From assembly GCA_029776225.1 (NCBI GenBank), contig JAKOTR010000099.1, positions 1-61,873 of the forward strand: a stretch of DNA of 61,873 bases. Reading direction: 5' to 3'. Positions 38,458 to 49,000 of this stretch are shown in pieces. This stretch comes from Acidobacteriota bacterium (GTDB lineage Bacteria; Acidobacteriota; Terriglobia; Bryobacterales; Bryobacteraceae). Position 1 is the stretch's first letter. Every line of letters starts with the position of its first letter. The notes under the pieces were generated by a model. That model searched no databases, was not told where the DNA came from, and was given only the letters and a program-made list of their open reading frames with translations. The position numbers and the translations under genes are program-made.

Positions 38458-41400
38458 ATGGCAGGAGTTGATCCACGAGTTCACAGACCCGTAGTGCCGA
38501 ACGCTCTACGCGTTGTCGATCGTGGCCGTGTCAAAGCCCAGATGCGGAGATGGCAGGATCAGGTGCTTGACCTGACGAAATCCAATCCGCTGATCAGCCT
38601 CGATCGCTCTCGCGTCTCCAAGCTTCAGGTGATTGACCCAGATCCGGATACGCTCTTTGCGAGGTTTGTCGTCGACGAGGAACATCTCCAAATGCCCCTC
38701 GTTCGCAGGCGCACCGGGCGGCCTCTACAGGCATCCCTCCTCGAATTCGACCAAGATCCGGACTTTTCGGTGCAACCTGGCGACATCACCTTCAACGCCG
38801 AACCGCTCGATATCCTGCGGCGCCTCCGGCGCATTCACGACAACGCGCACACAAGCATGGAGGAGCGTGGCGTCACGACTCTCTACCTCACGTTCGGCGC
38901 GCTCCGCTGGAAGGATGAGTTCCTTGCCGACTCAGTGAGCCCGCTGTGGATGGTCCCGTGCGAGTTTGAAAGTAGGGGACCGGAGGCACCACTCCGCCTC
39001 TGTCCGGCGGATGAGGACTCTCAGATCAACCCGGCTCTCGAATACTATCTCCGCGAGCGTCACAAGATCGAACTGCCGGATATTCCAGAGGAGCTTGACG
39101 CCCAAGCGCTTGCGCACACGCTTCGTCGCGTCCGGCGCGCAGTCAAGGAGCAAAACTGGGAGGTCACCAATGAGGTCTGGCTCAGCACATTCTCGTTTGA
39201 GTCCCTGGTAATCTACCGGGATCTTCGAGCATTGACCGACCTTGCGACATCCAACCCTATTGTTCTTGCACTTTCGCGCGCCGCAGTCCCTGCCGGCAAA
39301 TCCGAGGCACTACCTCACGATCTCGACTCGCTACCCACTCCTGCTACCGTTCCGATTCCAGTGTTGCCGACCGACTCCAGCCAGCTTGAGGCCCTTACTC
39401 AGTCCGCCTTAGGTCATCACGTCGTTATTCACGGCCCTCCCGGCACCGGAAAGAGCCAGACGATCGCGAACCTTATCGCAGACGCCCTGGCCCGTAACAA
39501 GAAGGTGCTCTTTGTAAGCGCAAAGATGGCCGCCCTCAATGTCGTTTACGAGCGCCTCAAAGAGCTCGGACTTCAGACGTTTTGCCTGGAGGCTCACAGC
39601 ACCAAAGCCGGCAAGCACAAGATCATCGATGAACTCCGAAGAACCTTGGAAGCCGAGAGTACCTATGACAACGACGTGCTGGATCGAGAATTGCAGACTC
39701 TGCTGCGTGTCCGGGATGATCTCAACGCCTATGCGCGCGAGCTTCATACGCCAGTTCAGCCCCTGGGACTTTCTGTTTTCCAAGCCAATGCCCGACTTGC
39801 CCAATTGTGCGATGTTGCCGATGTTCGGGGACCTTTGCCGTGGCCCAATCCTCTCGAAGTCTCTCGGGACGAACTCGACCACTGTATTCACGCTCTGGAA
39901 GGCCTCGCCAGCAACGCCACGGTTTTCGATCAAGGCAAAGCACATCCATGGCACGGCTTCGCGCCGACCACTTTCGGCTTGCCTGAACAGGAGAGTCTCG
40001 AATCTTGCTTGAAGTCTCTAGTGAGCTTTGAACAAAGCGTGACTCAGGCGGCGGACAAACTCGAGTGCCTGGTACCGGCTGCACGGCAGCTGTCGTTCCA
40101 CGATTGGAACCTCCTAAGAACTGTACTCGCCGCAATTGCGGAGACAGACTGCCTGCCCAAGGGCTGGTGGGAGATGAGCGAAGCTGAACTGGGCGACCTT
40201 GCGCAGCTCTTCAACGATGCGGCGGATCGGCGAGATGAACTAGGAACTTTGGTGGGAAAAATCAAGAAGTCGATCAGGGGTACTCCAAGAGATGTTGCGG
40301 CTCTCCTCGCACCGGCCCAGAACCGTTTCAAAGGCTGGCACAGAGTCCTCAAACCTGGATACTGGCGCTGGCGGAAAGAAGTGCAGGCGAGTTTGTCTCC
40401 TGGGTGCAAGTTCACGCGGGCCCTTGTAGCAACTCTCGAAGAACAGTGCCGGCGCGTCCTCGAGATCGAAGACTGGCTGGCTGACCGCAGGACGCAGGTT
40501 GTTTGTTATCTTGATGCGGGCGAAGCGGAAAACTCTGCAGCTCTGCGTCGCGCCTCTCAGTCTTTCACTGTCGCTGCCCTTTGCAAAAGGGGGCTGGCTC
40601 TCATCGGCAAGAAAGCGGCACCTGCGCTCTCCATCGCCCCAGAAACCAGGAACGCTGCAAAGGAACTCCTAAGACAAGTATCGAACGCCGACGTGGTCGC
40701 TGCCGTAGGCCGACTTGATTCTGACTGGCCGAATGGCTTCGTTGGAGAGACGATTGCAAGCCGCGCTCCGCTACCTGAAGTATCAGCCCGCGCCACAACT
40801 TTGCTCGGTTCAATACCGCGCGCCCGAGAGTGGGTATTGATAAACCGGGTTTTGCAGCGATGTGAGTCTCTTGGATTATCACCTTTTCTGGCTAACTTCG
40901 GCTCGACGAGCGTCGCTGACGCGCCCAGGATATTCGAGAGGCGGTTCCTCAGGCTCTGGCTGAGCAGCGCGATTGATCGAAGTCAAGCGCTATCAGCGTT
41001 TAACGAAGCCAAAGGCAACGAATTGCTCGACAAATTCCGACGCCTCGACGAGCGTGTGCAACGATTGGCGGTCAAACGTGCGCAGGCGGTGGCTTCCGCG
41101 GCTTCGGCGAGAGTTCGGGCTGCAGAAGACACCGGGGAGAATGCCAGTGAAGTCAGCATTCTGCGGCGCGAGTTGCAGAAAAAAAAGCGGATCAAACCCC
41201 TACGCAAGCTCTTTGCGGAAATTCCACACGTCCTACAGGCGCTAAAACCGTGCCTCCTGATGAGTCCAATCTCCGTCTCAACCTACCTGAAGCCGGATGT
41301 ATTCCACTTTGATCTCGTTGTTTTCGACGAAGCTTCCCAGTTGCCGACTGCAGAAGCGATTCCTGCGGTTCTTCGTGCCTCACAAGTCATCGTGGCAGGC

Positions 41401-43209
41401 GATCCGAAACAATTGCCGCCAACGGCGTTTTTCGAGGTCTCGTTGACGGCAGAGGAAGAGGAGGACGAGGATGACGGCACATCAGGACAGGCTCCCCTGG
41501 AATCCTTTCTGGACGACTGCGTTGCAGTGGTCCCGGTTTTCCAGGAAGTATACCTTCGCTGGCACTACAGAAGCCGTGACGAGCGGTTGATAAAGTTTTC
41601 AAATCACTATTTTTATGACAACAGGCTCATAACCTTTCCTGCCGCAGCCCCGAACGCGCCCGATCAAGGGGTCCGGTTCGTATACGTGAAAGACGGTGTC
41701 TATGACCGCGGCCGCAGCCGCACGAATCGCCTGGAGGCGCGCGAAGTTGCGAGGTTGGCTCGGGAACATTTCGAACGCCATCCCGAGCGGTCACTCGGAA
41801 TCGTTGCGCTGAATTTAAGCCAAAAGGAAGCAATTGAGGACGCAATTTCGGAAATAAAGCTTGACAGGCCAGACCTGGCTCACTTCTTTGAGCCAAATCG
41901 TGATAACGCGGTGTTTGTAAAGTCTCTCGAAAACGTGCAGGGAGACGAACGGGACACGATGATCATCAGCGTGGGCTACGGCCGAGATCAAGCCGGTGGC
42001 TTCAGCATGGATTTCGGACCAATCAATAGGGATGGAGGCTGGCGGCGGCTGAACGTCTTAGTGACGAGAGCTAAGTGGGAGTGCATTGTGGTCGCGAGCA
42101 TTCGGGCGTCGGATCTCGCTGGAGTTAATCCGAATATACGTGGCGCCGTCGCGCTTCGTGACTTCCTGGCGTACGCAGAGAGAAATGGTGAGCTGCCCGC
42201 AGAAGCGCCTGTCCTGACCAACGCGGAGACGAACGAATTCGAAGAAGCCGTGAGGGCCGCGTTGATCGATCGTGGTTTGAAGGTGGACATGCAGGTAGGT
42301 GCGAGCCGGTATCGTATCGACCTGGCTGTTCGCGACCCGCGGGACGAGCGGCGATACCTTTTGGGGATTGAGTGCGACGGCGCAACATATCACAGTGCCA
42401 GGAATACACGCGACCGTGATCTCCTGCGGCAGTTGGTGCTCCAACAGATGGGATGGCGAATCCATCGGGTCTGGTCAACAGAGTGGTTTCACGATCGGGA
42501 ACGGGCGATAGATAGCATTTTGAGAAGCGTAGAACAGGCGCAAAGAGCTCCGATGACACGTGTTGTTTACGCCCCTGTCCCAGATTCCTCTCCTGGCTCC
42601 CCGAATCCGAAACGGCGCGTTAGCAGGCAACCGGTTCAAGAGATACAGCGCCGGTACAAGGCGGGTATTCCGTATTCGGTATATTCGCCGAGTCGACACC
42701 TGCGCCGGGAGCACTTGCTGGATCCCTCCTACTCCGGCATCCTCTCTAGGACAATCGCGGAAATCGTGAAGGTTGAAGGCCCAATCCACCGTGAAGTACT
42801 TATCGAGCGCCTCAAAGAGACTCACGGCGTTGCGAGAGTGGGATCTAATGTTCAGGCCAACATCAAACGAGCCCTGCGTGCCTGCAAAGCAAACGGTACC
42901 ATCATTTCCGAGCCCGGATCTCCCTTCTTTGACGCACCAAGCAATCGGCTCAAATCTTTCCGTCTGCCGGTGGAGTCGGTACGGCGGCCGATCGAACATA
43001 TCGCTCCCGCCGAGATTGCGCTGGCAATTCTCTATCTGGTCGAAGACCAGTTCGGCATAATAGAGGAGTCCTTGCCACAAGCAGTCGCGCGTCTTCTTGG
43101 GATTGAGCGACTTCGAGCCGAGAGTGCTGATCAGATTCGCGCCGTTGTCGACAACTTGGTGGCCAAAGGATTGTTACGCCGGGCTGGCATGCAAGTACAT
43201 CTAGCATGA
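38458..43209 (+). CDS. hheA: DUF4011 / SF1 helicase / Vsr-like nuclease protein (Hhe-type defence)
   Basis: A 1583-residue multi-domain protein. In order: DUF4011-like region (KAQMRRWQDQVLDLTKSNPLI, then GALRWKD…SPLWMVPCEF; about 20-260), split SF1 helicase with Walker A GPPGTGKSQTIANL (about 326), DEASQ box FDEASQLPTAEAIPAV (about 956), GDPKQLPPTAFF (about 980), and RRLNVLVTRAKW. A Vsr/MTES_1575-type nuclease domain with IECDGATYHSARNTRDRDLLRQ (about 1303) follows, and then a DUF3320-like end (about 1430-1580). DUF4011-helicase-Vsr is the architecture of the single-gene Hhe anti-phage system. ATG 38458 is chosen; GGAGG lies 14 bp upstream. Codon use is visibly less GC-biased than the neighbours, which suggests transfer. 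Confidence 0.85.
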   Translation: MAGVDPRVHRPVVPNALRVVDRGRVKAQMRRWQDQVLDLTKSNPLISLDRSRVSKLQVIDPDPDTLFARFVVDEEHLQMPLVRRRTGRPLQASLLEFDQDPDFSVQPGDITFNAEPLDILRRLRRIHDNAHTSMEERGVTTLYLTFGALRWKDEFLADSVSPLWMVPCEFESRGPEAPLRLCPADEDSQINPALEYYLRERHKIELPDIPEELDAQALAHTLRRVRRAVKEQNWEVTNEVWLSTFSFESLVIYRDLRALTDLATSNPIVLALSRAAVPAGKSEALPHDLDSLPTPATVPIPVLPTDSSQLEALTQSALGHHVVIHGPPGTGKSQTIANLIADALARNKKVLFVSAKMAALNVVYERLKELGLQTFCLEAHSTKAGKHKIIDELRRTLEAESTYDNDVLDRELQTLLRVRDDLNAYARELHTPVQPLGLSVFQANARLAQLCDVADVRGPLPWPNPLEVSRDELDHCIHALEGLASNATVFDQGKAHPWHGFAPTTFGLPEQESLESCLKSLVSFEQSVTQAADKLECLVPAARQLSFHDWNLLRTVLAAIAETDCLPKGWWEMSEAELGDLAQLFNDAADRRDELGTLVGKIKKSIRGTPRDVAALLAPAQNRFKGWHRVLKPGYWRWRKEVQASLSPGCKFTRALVATLEEQCRRVLEIEDWLADRRTQVVCYLDAGEAENSAALRRASQSFTVAALCKRGLALIGKKAAPALSIAPETRNAAKELLRQVSNADVVAAVGRLDSDWPNGFVGETIASRAPLPEVSARATTLLGSIPRAREWVLINRVLQRCESLGLSPFLANFGSTSVADAPRIFERRFLRLWLSSAIDRSQALSAFNEAKGNELLDKFRRLDERVQRLAVKRAQAVASAASARVRAAEDTGENASEVSILRRELQKKKRIKPLRKLFAEIPHVLQALKPCLLMSPISVSTYLKPDVFHFDLVVFDEASQLPTAEAIPAVLRASQVIVAGDPKQLPPTAFFEVSLTAEEEEDEDDGTSGQAPLESFLDDCVAVVPVFQEVYLRWHYRSRDERLIKFSNHYFYDNRLITFPAAAPNAPDQGVRFVYVKDGVYDRGRSRTNRLEAREVARLAREHFERHPERSLGIVALNLSQKEAIEDAISEIKLDRPDLAHFFEPNRDNAVFVKSLENVQGDERDTMIISVGYGRDQAGGFSMDFGPINRDGGWRRLNVLVTRAKWECIVVASIRASDLAGVNPNIRGAVALRDFLAYAERNGELPAEAPVLTNAETNEFEEAVRAALIDRGLKVDMQVGASRYRIDLAVRDPRDERRYLLGIECDGATYHSARNTRDRDLLRQLVLQQMGWRIHRVWSTEWFHDRERAIDSILRSVEQAQRAPMTRVVYAPVPDSSPGSPNPKRRVSRQPVQEIQRRYKAGIPYSVYSPSRHLRREHLLDPSYSGILSRTIAEIVKVEGPIHREVLIERLKETHGVARVGSNVQANIKRALRACKANGTIISEPGSPFFDAPSNRLKSFRLPVESVRRPIEHIAPAEIALAILYLVEDQFGIIEESLPQAVARLLGIERLRAESADQIRAVVDNLVAKGLLRRAGMQVHLA

Positions 43210-43225
43210 GGGCCGCCGCGGCTGA

Positions 43226-45457
43226 TCACCTCTGCGTCCGGAACACAACCAGCTCCACCGCGTGGGGTTCCAGGTCCATTTCGATGTGGATGCCCGGCGC
43301 GCGCCGCTCCTGGCGCAGCGGCGTTCCTCGGAGCGCCGAACCGGCGCCCACCTGCCCGTTCACGCCGGCCCTGGCGGGGTCGATCGCAACGCCCACCTTC
43401 TCCGGCGAGGCCGAGGTGCTCCAGAGCGCTACCGCGAAACCGCTCTCAGACCGGTACAGCTTCGCAAGCACCGCCGGGTTGGACACGGTAAGGCCGACAA
43501 CGTCCATGAAACGGCCGTCCACCAGGAACTCGGAACCCTTTTCCCACAGGCTCGCAATTCTGTCTATATAAGCGGCGCGTGCGGCGGCCTGCTGTGGATC
43601 GCGCCCGCGGCGCAAGCTCCTGTCGGCGCCGCGAATGCCGTTCACGAAGAAAAAGCCATCGCCGTAAACCGGGTCCTTCGATGGCTTAAACGAGTAATTG
43701 CCGGAGTAATTCCCGGTCACGTACCAGGGCAGCGTGTACCTCCACATCTCGACGAACGATTCCACCTCGGGATGGCTGCGCATCGGCTCCCACACCAGCG
43801 ACTTATCCATGGTGTAGTCGAGGAACTGGTTGAAAACGTCGTTCATCCCCTCGGTCCACAGGAACGATTCCGGGTTGATTTTGCGCGTCTGCTCCCGCGC
43901 GCGTCGGAAAATTTCCAAGTACCCCGGCCCCCACGCGTTTCCTGGATGGCTGTGCCCGTGATGGCGCGCGTAACATAGCTGGGCGAAGTACGAACCCGGC
44001 TGATCGATGAAGAGCCCGTCAAAACGGTAATCGCGAATCATCTTGACCATTTCCCCGACGATGTGGTCCTGCCATCCGGGAGCCGACGGGCACATCACAG
44101 CGAACCGGCCTTCCCCGCGCCTCGTCTTATCCCAGCTCTGGTTCCACTGCTCCTGGATTTCAAACAGATCCACCGTCGTGACGCCGAGCCCCGGCATCTT
44201 GCCAAGCGCAGCCCACTTCCTGCCGAAGAGCCTGTAGGTTTCCGTTTCGTGGTTGCACAGCCTTCCGTTGATGTATCCGCTTGCGGCGAGCCCCATGGCG
44301 CGGACTTTGTCCAGCGCCGCGGTGAGCGCGGCTGCTCCTCCGAGCTCGGGAATCGGGTTGTATTCCGGGAAATAGGTGTCGTGCCCGTTGTACATCCACC
44401 CGGAAACCATGAACGCGCCGGGAAGCGGGCTTTTCAGAACATCCTCGGCGAAGGGCACGATGTCTTCGTAGCGGTTCAGCGTGCGCTCGCCCGGGTTCTT
44501 GATCTGGATTTCGCGCAAGCCGCCAAGCATTTTCCGGATGCGGGGCGTGACCTGCGGCTTCGGCACCCAGCTTTCGATCCACTCGCGGTAGAAGTCCGCG
44601 CCCGCGTGCCAGTCGCCGGAATGAATCGCGAGCGCAATGGGCGGCGACGTCCAGGACGTACCCGCCGCGACAAAGGCCGCCTTGCCGATCCACATGCCGG
44701 CCGCGGAGACGCCGGGCGCGCGCCCGAAGTTCAGGGTGGTGTAGGTCAGATTGCGGTCGTAGGAAGCGAGGTATAGACCCGAATCCCGCGAAAAGTAGTC
44801 GAACCACTGCATCGACGCGCGCGCGGGGTACTCCAGGTAGATCACCGGACGCTCGTCGCCGATTTTGTCGAGAGGATTGCTGAGCTTCTCCCCGGACTGA
44901 TTCGGCAGGATCAGGGTGTCGAGCTTCGACACGCCGGCGACGACGGGGAACAACACCTCGCTGAACGTTCCTCCCGTGCGGTTGTCGATGGAGAGCGTCC
45001 ACAACGTCTGTTCGCTGCCTGCCGCCAGTTCGACCCTGTAGCGCAGCGCCGCGTCGAGCGGCTTGCCATCCAGCAGCAAGCGGTTGTAAACCACTTCCAG
45101 CACCGCGCCCTTTGCCGTCTTTTCAAAGCGCCGCGACGCCACCGACTGCACGGCGCTGCGGATGTAGGGACCGCCCACCGCGTTCCACACTTCCCGCGCC
45201 GGCCCCCCCGTGAGATTCCCCGTCGAGTGCCGCACCACGAATGCTTCCGCGGCGCCGCCCGCCAGCATCTGCCGCTTGCTTGTCTTATTCAGCAGCCCCG
45301 TAATGCCGCCGTTGCGGGGGTCGAGGCGAATCTCGATTTTCGAATTACCGAGCAGCCACGCGCCTTCGCGCTCTGTGAAGTAGCAGTCGTTATCCTGCGC
45401 TGCGGCCGGCCATGCGGCGAAAACGGCGCTGAACGCAAGCAGACGGATGATTTTCAT
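43226..45457 (-). CDS. Secreted DUF6259-type protein, glycosidase-like
   Basis: A 743-residue protein with a signal peptide (MKIIRLLAFSAVFAAWPAAAQ). A beta-sandwich-like N-terminal part (SKIEIRLDPRNGGITGLLNK) is followed by a TIM-barrel-like region with acidic motifs typical of glycoside hydrolases: GAFMVSGWMYNGHDTYFPEYNP, YRFDGLFIDQPGSYFAQLCYARHHGHSHPG, FLWTEGMNDVFNQFLDY. The Asp in FDGLFIDQ and Glu in LWTEGMND are candidate catalytic residues. DUF6259 proteins are thought to degrade glycans; the substrate is unknown. It lies in the carbohydrate locus next to the TonB receptor, on the same strand, 640 bp apart. Confidence 0.72.
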   Translation of the reverse strand: MKIIRLLAFSAVFAAWPAAAQDNDCYFTEREGAWLLGNSKIEIRLDPRNGGITGLLNKTSKRQMLAGGAAEAFVVRHSTGNLTGGPAREVWNAVGGPYIRSAVQSVASRRFEKTAKGAVLEVVYNRLLLDGKPLDAALRYRVELAAGSEQTLWTLSIDNRTGGTFSEVLFPVVAGVSKLDTLILPNQSGEKLSNPLDKIGDERPVIYLEYPARASMQWFDYFSRDSGLYLASYDRNLTYTTLNFGRAPGVSAAGMWIGKAAFVAAGTSWTSPPIALAIHSGDWHAGADFYREWIESWVPKPQVTPRIRKMLGGLREIQIKNPGERTLNRYEDIVPFAEDVLKSPLPGAFMVSGWMYNGHDTYFPEYNPIPELGGAAALTAALDKVRAMGLAASGYINGRLCNHETETYRLFGRKWAALGKMPGLGVTTVDLFEIQEQWNQSWDKTRRGEGRFAVMCPSAPGWQDHIVGEMVKMIRDYRFDGLFIDQPGSYFAQLCYARHHGHSHPGNAWGPGYLEIFRRAREQTRKINPESFLWTEGMNDVFNQFLDYTMDKSLVWEPMRSHPEVESFVEMWRYTLPWYVTGNYSGNYSFKPSKDPVYGDGFFFVNGIRGADRSLRRGRDPQQAAARAAYIDRIASLWEKGSEFLVDGRFMDVVGLTVSNPAVLAKLYRSESGFAVALWSTSASPEKVGVAIDPARAGVNGQVGAGSALRGTPLRQERRAPGIHIEMDLEPHAVELVVFRTQR

Positions 45458-45983
45458 CGGGCAAGTTCCTACCTGTAAAAACAAGGAATGTAGCACATCC
45501 GCTGGAGCAGACGGCGGAGGAAGCCTGCGCGGGCCCATTCGTATCATTCAGTATCGCCACGGCGCTCCGCGGAAACCTCAAGAAAACGAAGCAGCGGTCG
45601 GGGCCGCGACCAACCGGAAGCGGTGGCGCCTGGTCAAGCGGCTGACCCGACACCCGCCTCGAAAGGGGACTGCGAATGGCTGCTCGACTTCAGGCTGGCG
45701 GGCATTGACTCCACCCGGTTACCGGACACAATTCGGCCGGATGGGTCGGTTGCGTGAGGGGGCTCAGAGGGGCTTCACCACGAACAGCCAGAGGGCTTTA
45801 GAGAGTTGTTCTTGTTCCCCGGCGTTGAGACTTCCGCCTGTAGCAGTGCAGATTGCTGCCGCTGTTCGACCCAAACGTATGAGGATAACGCCCGCCACAA
45901 CCCGGTAGCCGGTTCGCTTAGGTGAGGATCAGCCAGCCAGGCATCGAAGAAGTTGACTAGCACCCGCCGACGGCAGCTTATCT

Positions 45984-46030
45984 GAAAAGGCGTCTGGCCC
46001 CAGCGCACGCCCTACGCTGGAGCCAGACGT
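45984..46030 (-). terminator. Long hairpin with T run, probable terminator of the TonB receptor gene
   Basis: GTCTGGCCCCAGCG (45992-46005) pairs with CGCTGGAGCCAGAC (46015-46028): a 14-bp stem with one mismatch and a 9-nt loop. On the minus strand it is followed by GCCTTTT, as expected for an intrinsic terminator about 70 bp after the receptor stop. Confidence 0.55.
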
Positions 46031-46055
46031 TCGCTCGCCCCAAACGGCAACAGGC

Positions 46056-46083
46056 GTGCGCGCCCGCAAACGCGGGCGCGCAC
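46056..46083 (-). terminator. Perfect 12-bp GC hairpin just after the TonB receptor stop
   Basis: GTGCGCGCCCGC pairs perfectly with its complement around an AAAC loop, 13 bp beyond the receptor stop codon. No T run follows; it may protect the mRNA end or act with the next hairpin. Confidence 0.45.
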
Positions 46084-46096
46084 CTTAGGTCCAGCG

Positions 46097-49000
46097 TCAG
46101 AACAGTATCTTGGCAGTGATTTGGAGGGCCCGTCCCTCGCCCGCCTTCGTCACTCTGCCGAAGTTCAGAGAGTCAGATATGTCTGTAGCTGGGTCGACCC
46201 ACCGGTGGAAGTTGAACGGATTGGTAAGGTCCAAGCCGAGGTCTAGATTCCACCGTTCGTTGATTCGAGTCGATTTCGCAATCTGGATGGCTTCGGCCTT
46301 CGCGGTGAACCCACGCAGCCAGTCCAGTGTGGGCGCAAGATTTCCGAAGGTGTATGTGCCGGGAACCCCGAACGCAGCAGCGTTCAAGTATCGGCTGGTA
46401 TTCGGATCGAACTCTCTGGGGTTTGTGACCAGAGTCGGCGTGCCGCCAATATAGTCGGCCGTCTTGGATGCGTATCCAAGCGCCGAAAGTGTGTTCGGAG
46501 CGGTTATCGCCAGTGCATAGCCCGACTGATACCGCACGAACCCGTTTACCTGCCAGCCGCTTACTAGCTGCCGAGCAAAGGGATTAAGCGAGCCTCCGAA
46601 TCTCCTGCCTTCCCCGAAGGGCAATTCATAGGTCCAAGTAACGCCGAATACGGCAGGAACGGATGTCCTGTCGACTGAGTAGCCCATGGCTCGATTTAAC
46701 GGATACTGAGCCGTATTGTCTGTCATCACCTTCATCCAGGTGAAGTAACCCATTAGAGTCAGTCCGCGTGACAGCCGCTGGTTACCTCTGATCTGGAGCG
46801 AGTGCATGCTGCTGTTCCCGTCCGGAGTCGAGCGCACGTTGACGGAAGTGTAGTGCGGATAAGGCTTCAACGCCGCGGCTACGGTGTTGGCGCCTTTCTG
46901 ATTGGCAAAGCCTGGGAACGGCTCCGTGAAACCCGCTCCGACCGCCTCCGGAGAGTTGATCGGCTGAAGCAAAAGGCTTCCCAGCGGCAGATGCCTGGCG
47001 TCTGTCACGTTGATCTCTTGATTGATGTTCAGGTGAGTCGAGCGGCTGGCCATATACGATACGTCCACCGACGTACGCGGCCCCAGCTGTCGCTGGATCC
47101 CAAACATCCAGCTGGCAATTTGCGGCAACCGGGCTCGATTCTCGGGAATGTAGTAGATCGACTGCCCATTCAGGAAAGACGGGTCGAGCACAGGCGGACG
47201 CATGAAACTCTGGGGGAACGATTCGGTGTCCCAGTAGTACACGGGCGTGTAACCGTCAGCCGAGGCAAAACTGGGCGAAATCGTGTAACCCGAGCTGCTG
47301 TAAGTCCCCGAGCCATAATTCGGGGCTGCGTAGTAGAGTCCTCCAGAGGCCCGAATCACTGTGTTTTCACCCAACCGGTAAGCCAATCCCAGGCGTGGGC
47401 CAAAGCCCCGCTTCCAGGGTTTCTGGAATGCCCCGTACTGCGTTTCGAACGCCAGGCCGCCCAGAAGCCCGCCGGCTGCCGGGTTCACGATGTCCGGCCT
47501 GAAGCTGCTGAACTTGTTGTTGACCTCAAACGGTGGTTCTGTGTAATCCCATCGCAAGCCATACGACAGTGTGAGCCTCGGGGTTACGTGCCACTCGTCC
47601 TGCGCGAATAAAGCCCAGCTCCGGACCCGAGTGCCGATCATGTCCGCGATTGTGGCACTAGCCGTATCCACCGCACCGATGAGAAAGCTCGCGAATGGGT
47701 GGCCCCAGCGAGAGTAGTTCGATCCCGCGTTGGGCTGGCTGGTCTGGGTGTTCCGGAACGTGAAGGACCCTGCGGCTCCACCCATGGACAAGGTATTGAC
47801 CTGAATCCGGCTGTGGCTGAACCCGAACTTAAAGGAATGCTTGCCCCGGATCCATGTCAGACTTTCGTCGATTCTGGTGCGCAGTTCGTAGCTTCTGTTA
47901 TCATATGCGCGGTTGATATTCATCGGGGCCGCCGTGCCGCCCGAGAAGGTGATCGCGGGAAAAGCGCCATTGTCGGCGGGAATCCCCGTGAGCCCCAGCC
48001 TGTCGAGCCATCCGCCACCGTTTGTTGCGTTCTGACCCAGGTTCACGTACCGGTCTACCGAGACCGTCACGTGGTTAAGTACAGAGGGGCTGAAGATGTA
48101 ATCGTGGTTGACACGCGCTTTCCAGCTGTTCGCTTCCTGGAACGTGATGAAGTCCAGCGGATTCGTCTGTTCCGATCCCCAGGGGATGCGCGTAAACCAA
48201 CCCACGTTTTCGCCCTGAAGCTGGCGGTGCCGGATTTGGTTCATGTAAGTCACCGACAACTTCTGCTTGGTCGACACGTTGTGGTCCACTTTAGCGGTGG
48301 TGACGTAGTTGTTGAAGTACGGCCACAGCTTTCCGCTGAACGCGCGACTGTAGAAGTTCTGGGTGATCTGACCAGGAATATCCGGGTCCGGCATAAAGGC
48401 TACGATCTTTTTGGCGACCGAGCTGATCTGAGAGGGAGGAATGATATTGTCCGGATACGGATCCCGGACGTAGCTTCCCGAGCCGTCCGGACGGGTCGTC
48501 CGCGGATCGAAGATCGGGATCTGCGCTCCGGCAGCGTTGACCAACTCCCGGAAATCGCCCTGCTTGAATGCCGCGGTCGGGACAGTCCTCAGATCCAGAG
48601 AGGGGCCGTTCCGGGTGAAGTACAAGCCCTCGCTGACAAAGAAGAAGGTCTTGTTTCGCCCGTCATAAATCTTCGGAAGGTAAACCGGGCCCCCTAGGGT
48701 AACTCCACCTTCGTTTTGGTTGCCATGCGTGAGTTTTGGCTGAAAGAACGAGCGGGCGTTCAAAGCATTATTGGAATAGTGGTCAAAGAAGCTGCCGTGA
48801 ACCTCGTTTGTTCCGGACTTGATCGTCACGTTGGTAAACCAGCTTCCGAAACCACCGTACTCGGCATTGAACGCGTTGGTCACAACACTGAATTCGCCGA
48901 CCATTTCGATAGATGGTCCGACCTCCTCCAGGGCACCCCGTCCCGTGGAGATTCCGGCACCGGGCCCGCCATCGATAAAGGCCTCCGTATGACCGCTCGC

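Larger units (their letters stand above)
45458..46096. other. 639-bp gap holding hairpins, no supported gene
   Basis: Open frames here (for example 45775-46008 minus) show no family motifs. The right part holds two strong hairpins downstream of the TonB receptor gene (listed separately). The left part would carry the promoter of the DUF6259 gene, but no clear -35/-10 pair was seen. Confidence 0.55.

Noticed and set aside
45775-46008. Possible small minus-strand gene (77 codons) between the DUF6259 and TonB receptor genes
   Set aside because: No ribosome-binding site and no recognisable motif; it ends in a region dominated by hairpins.
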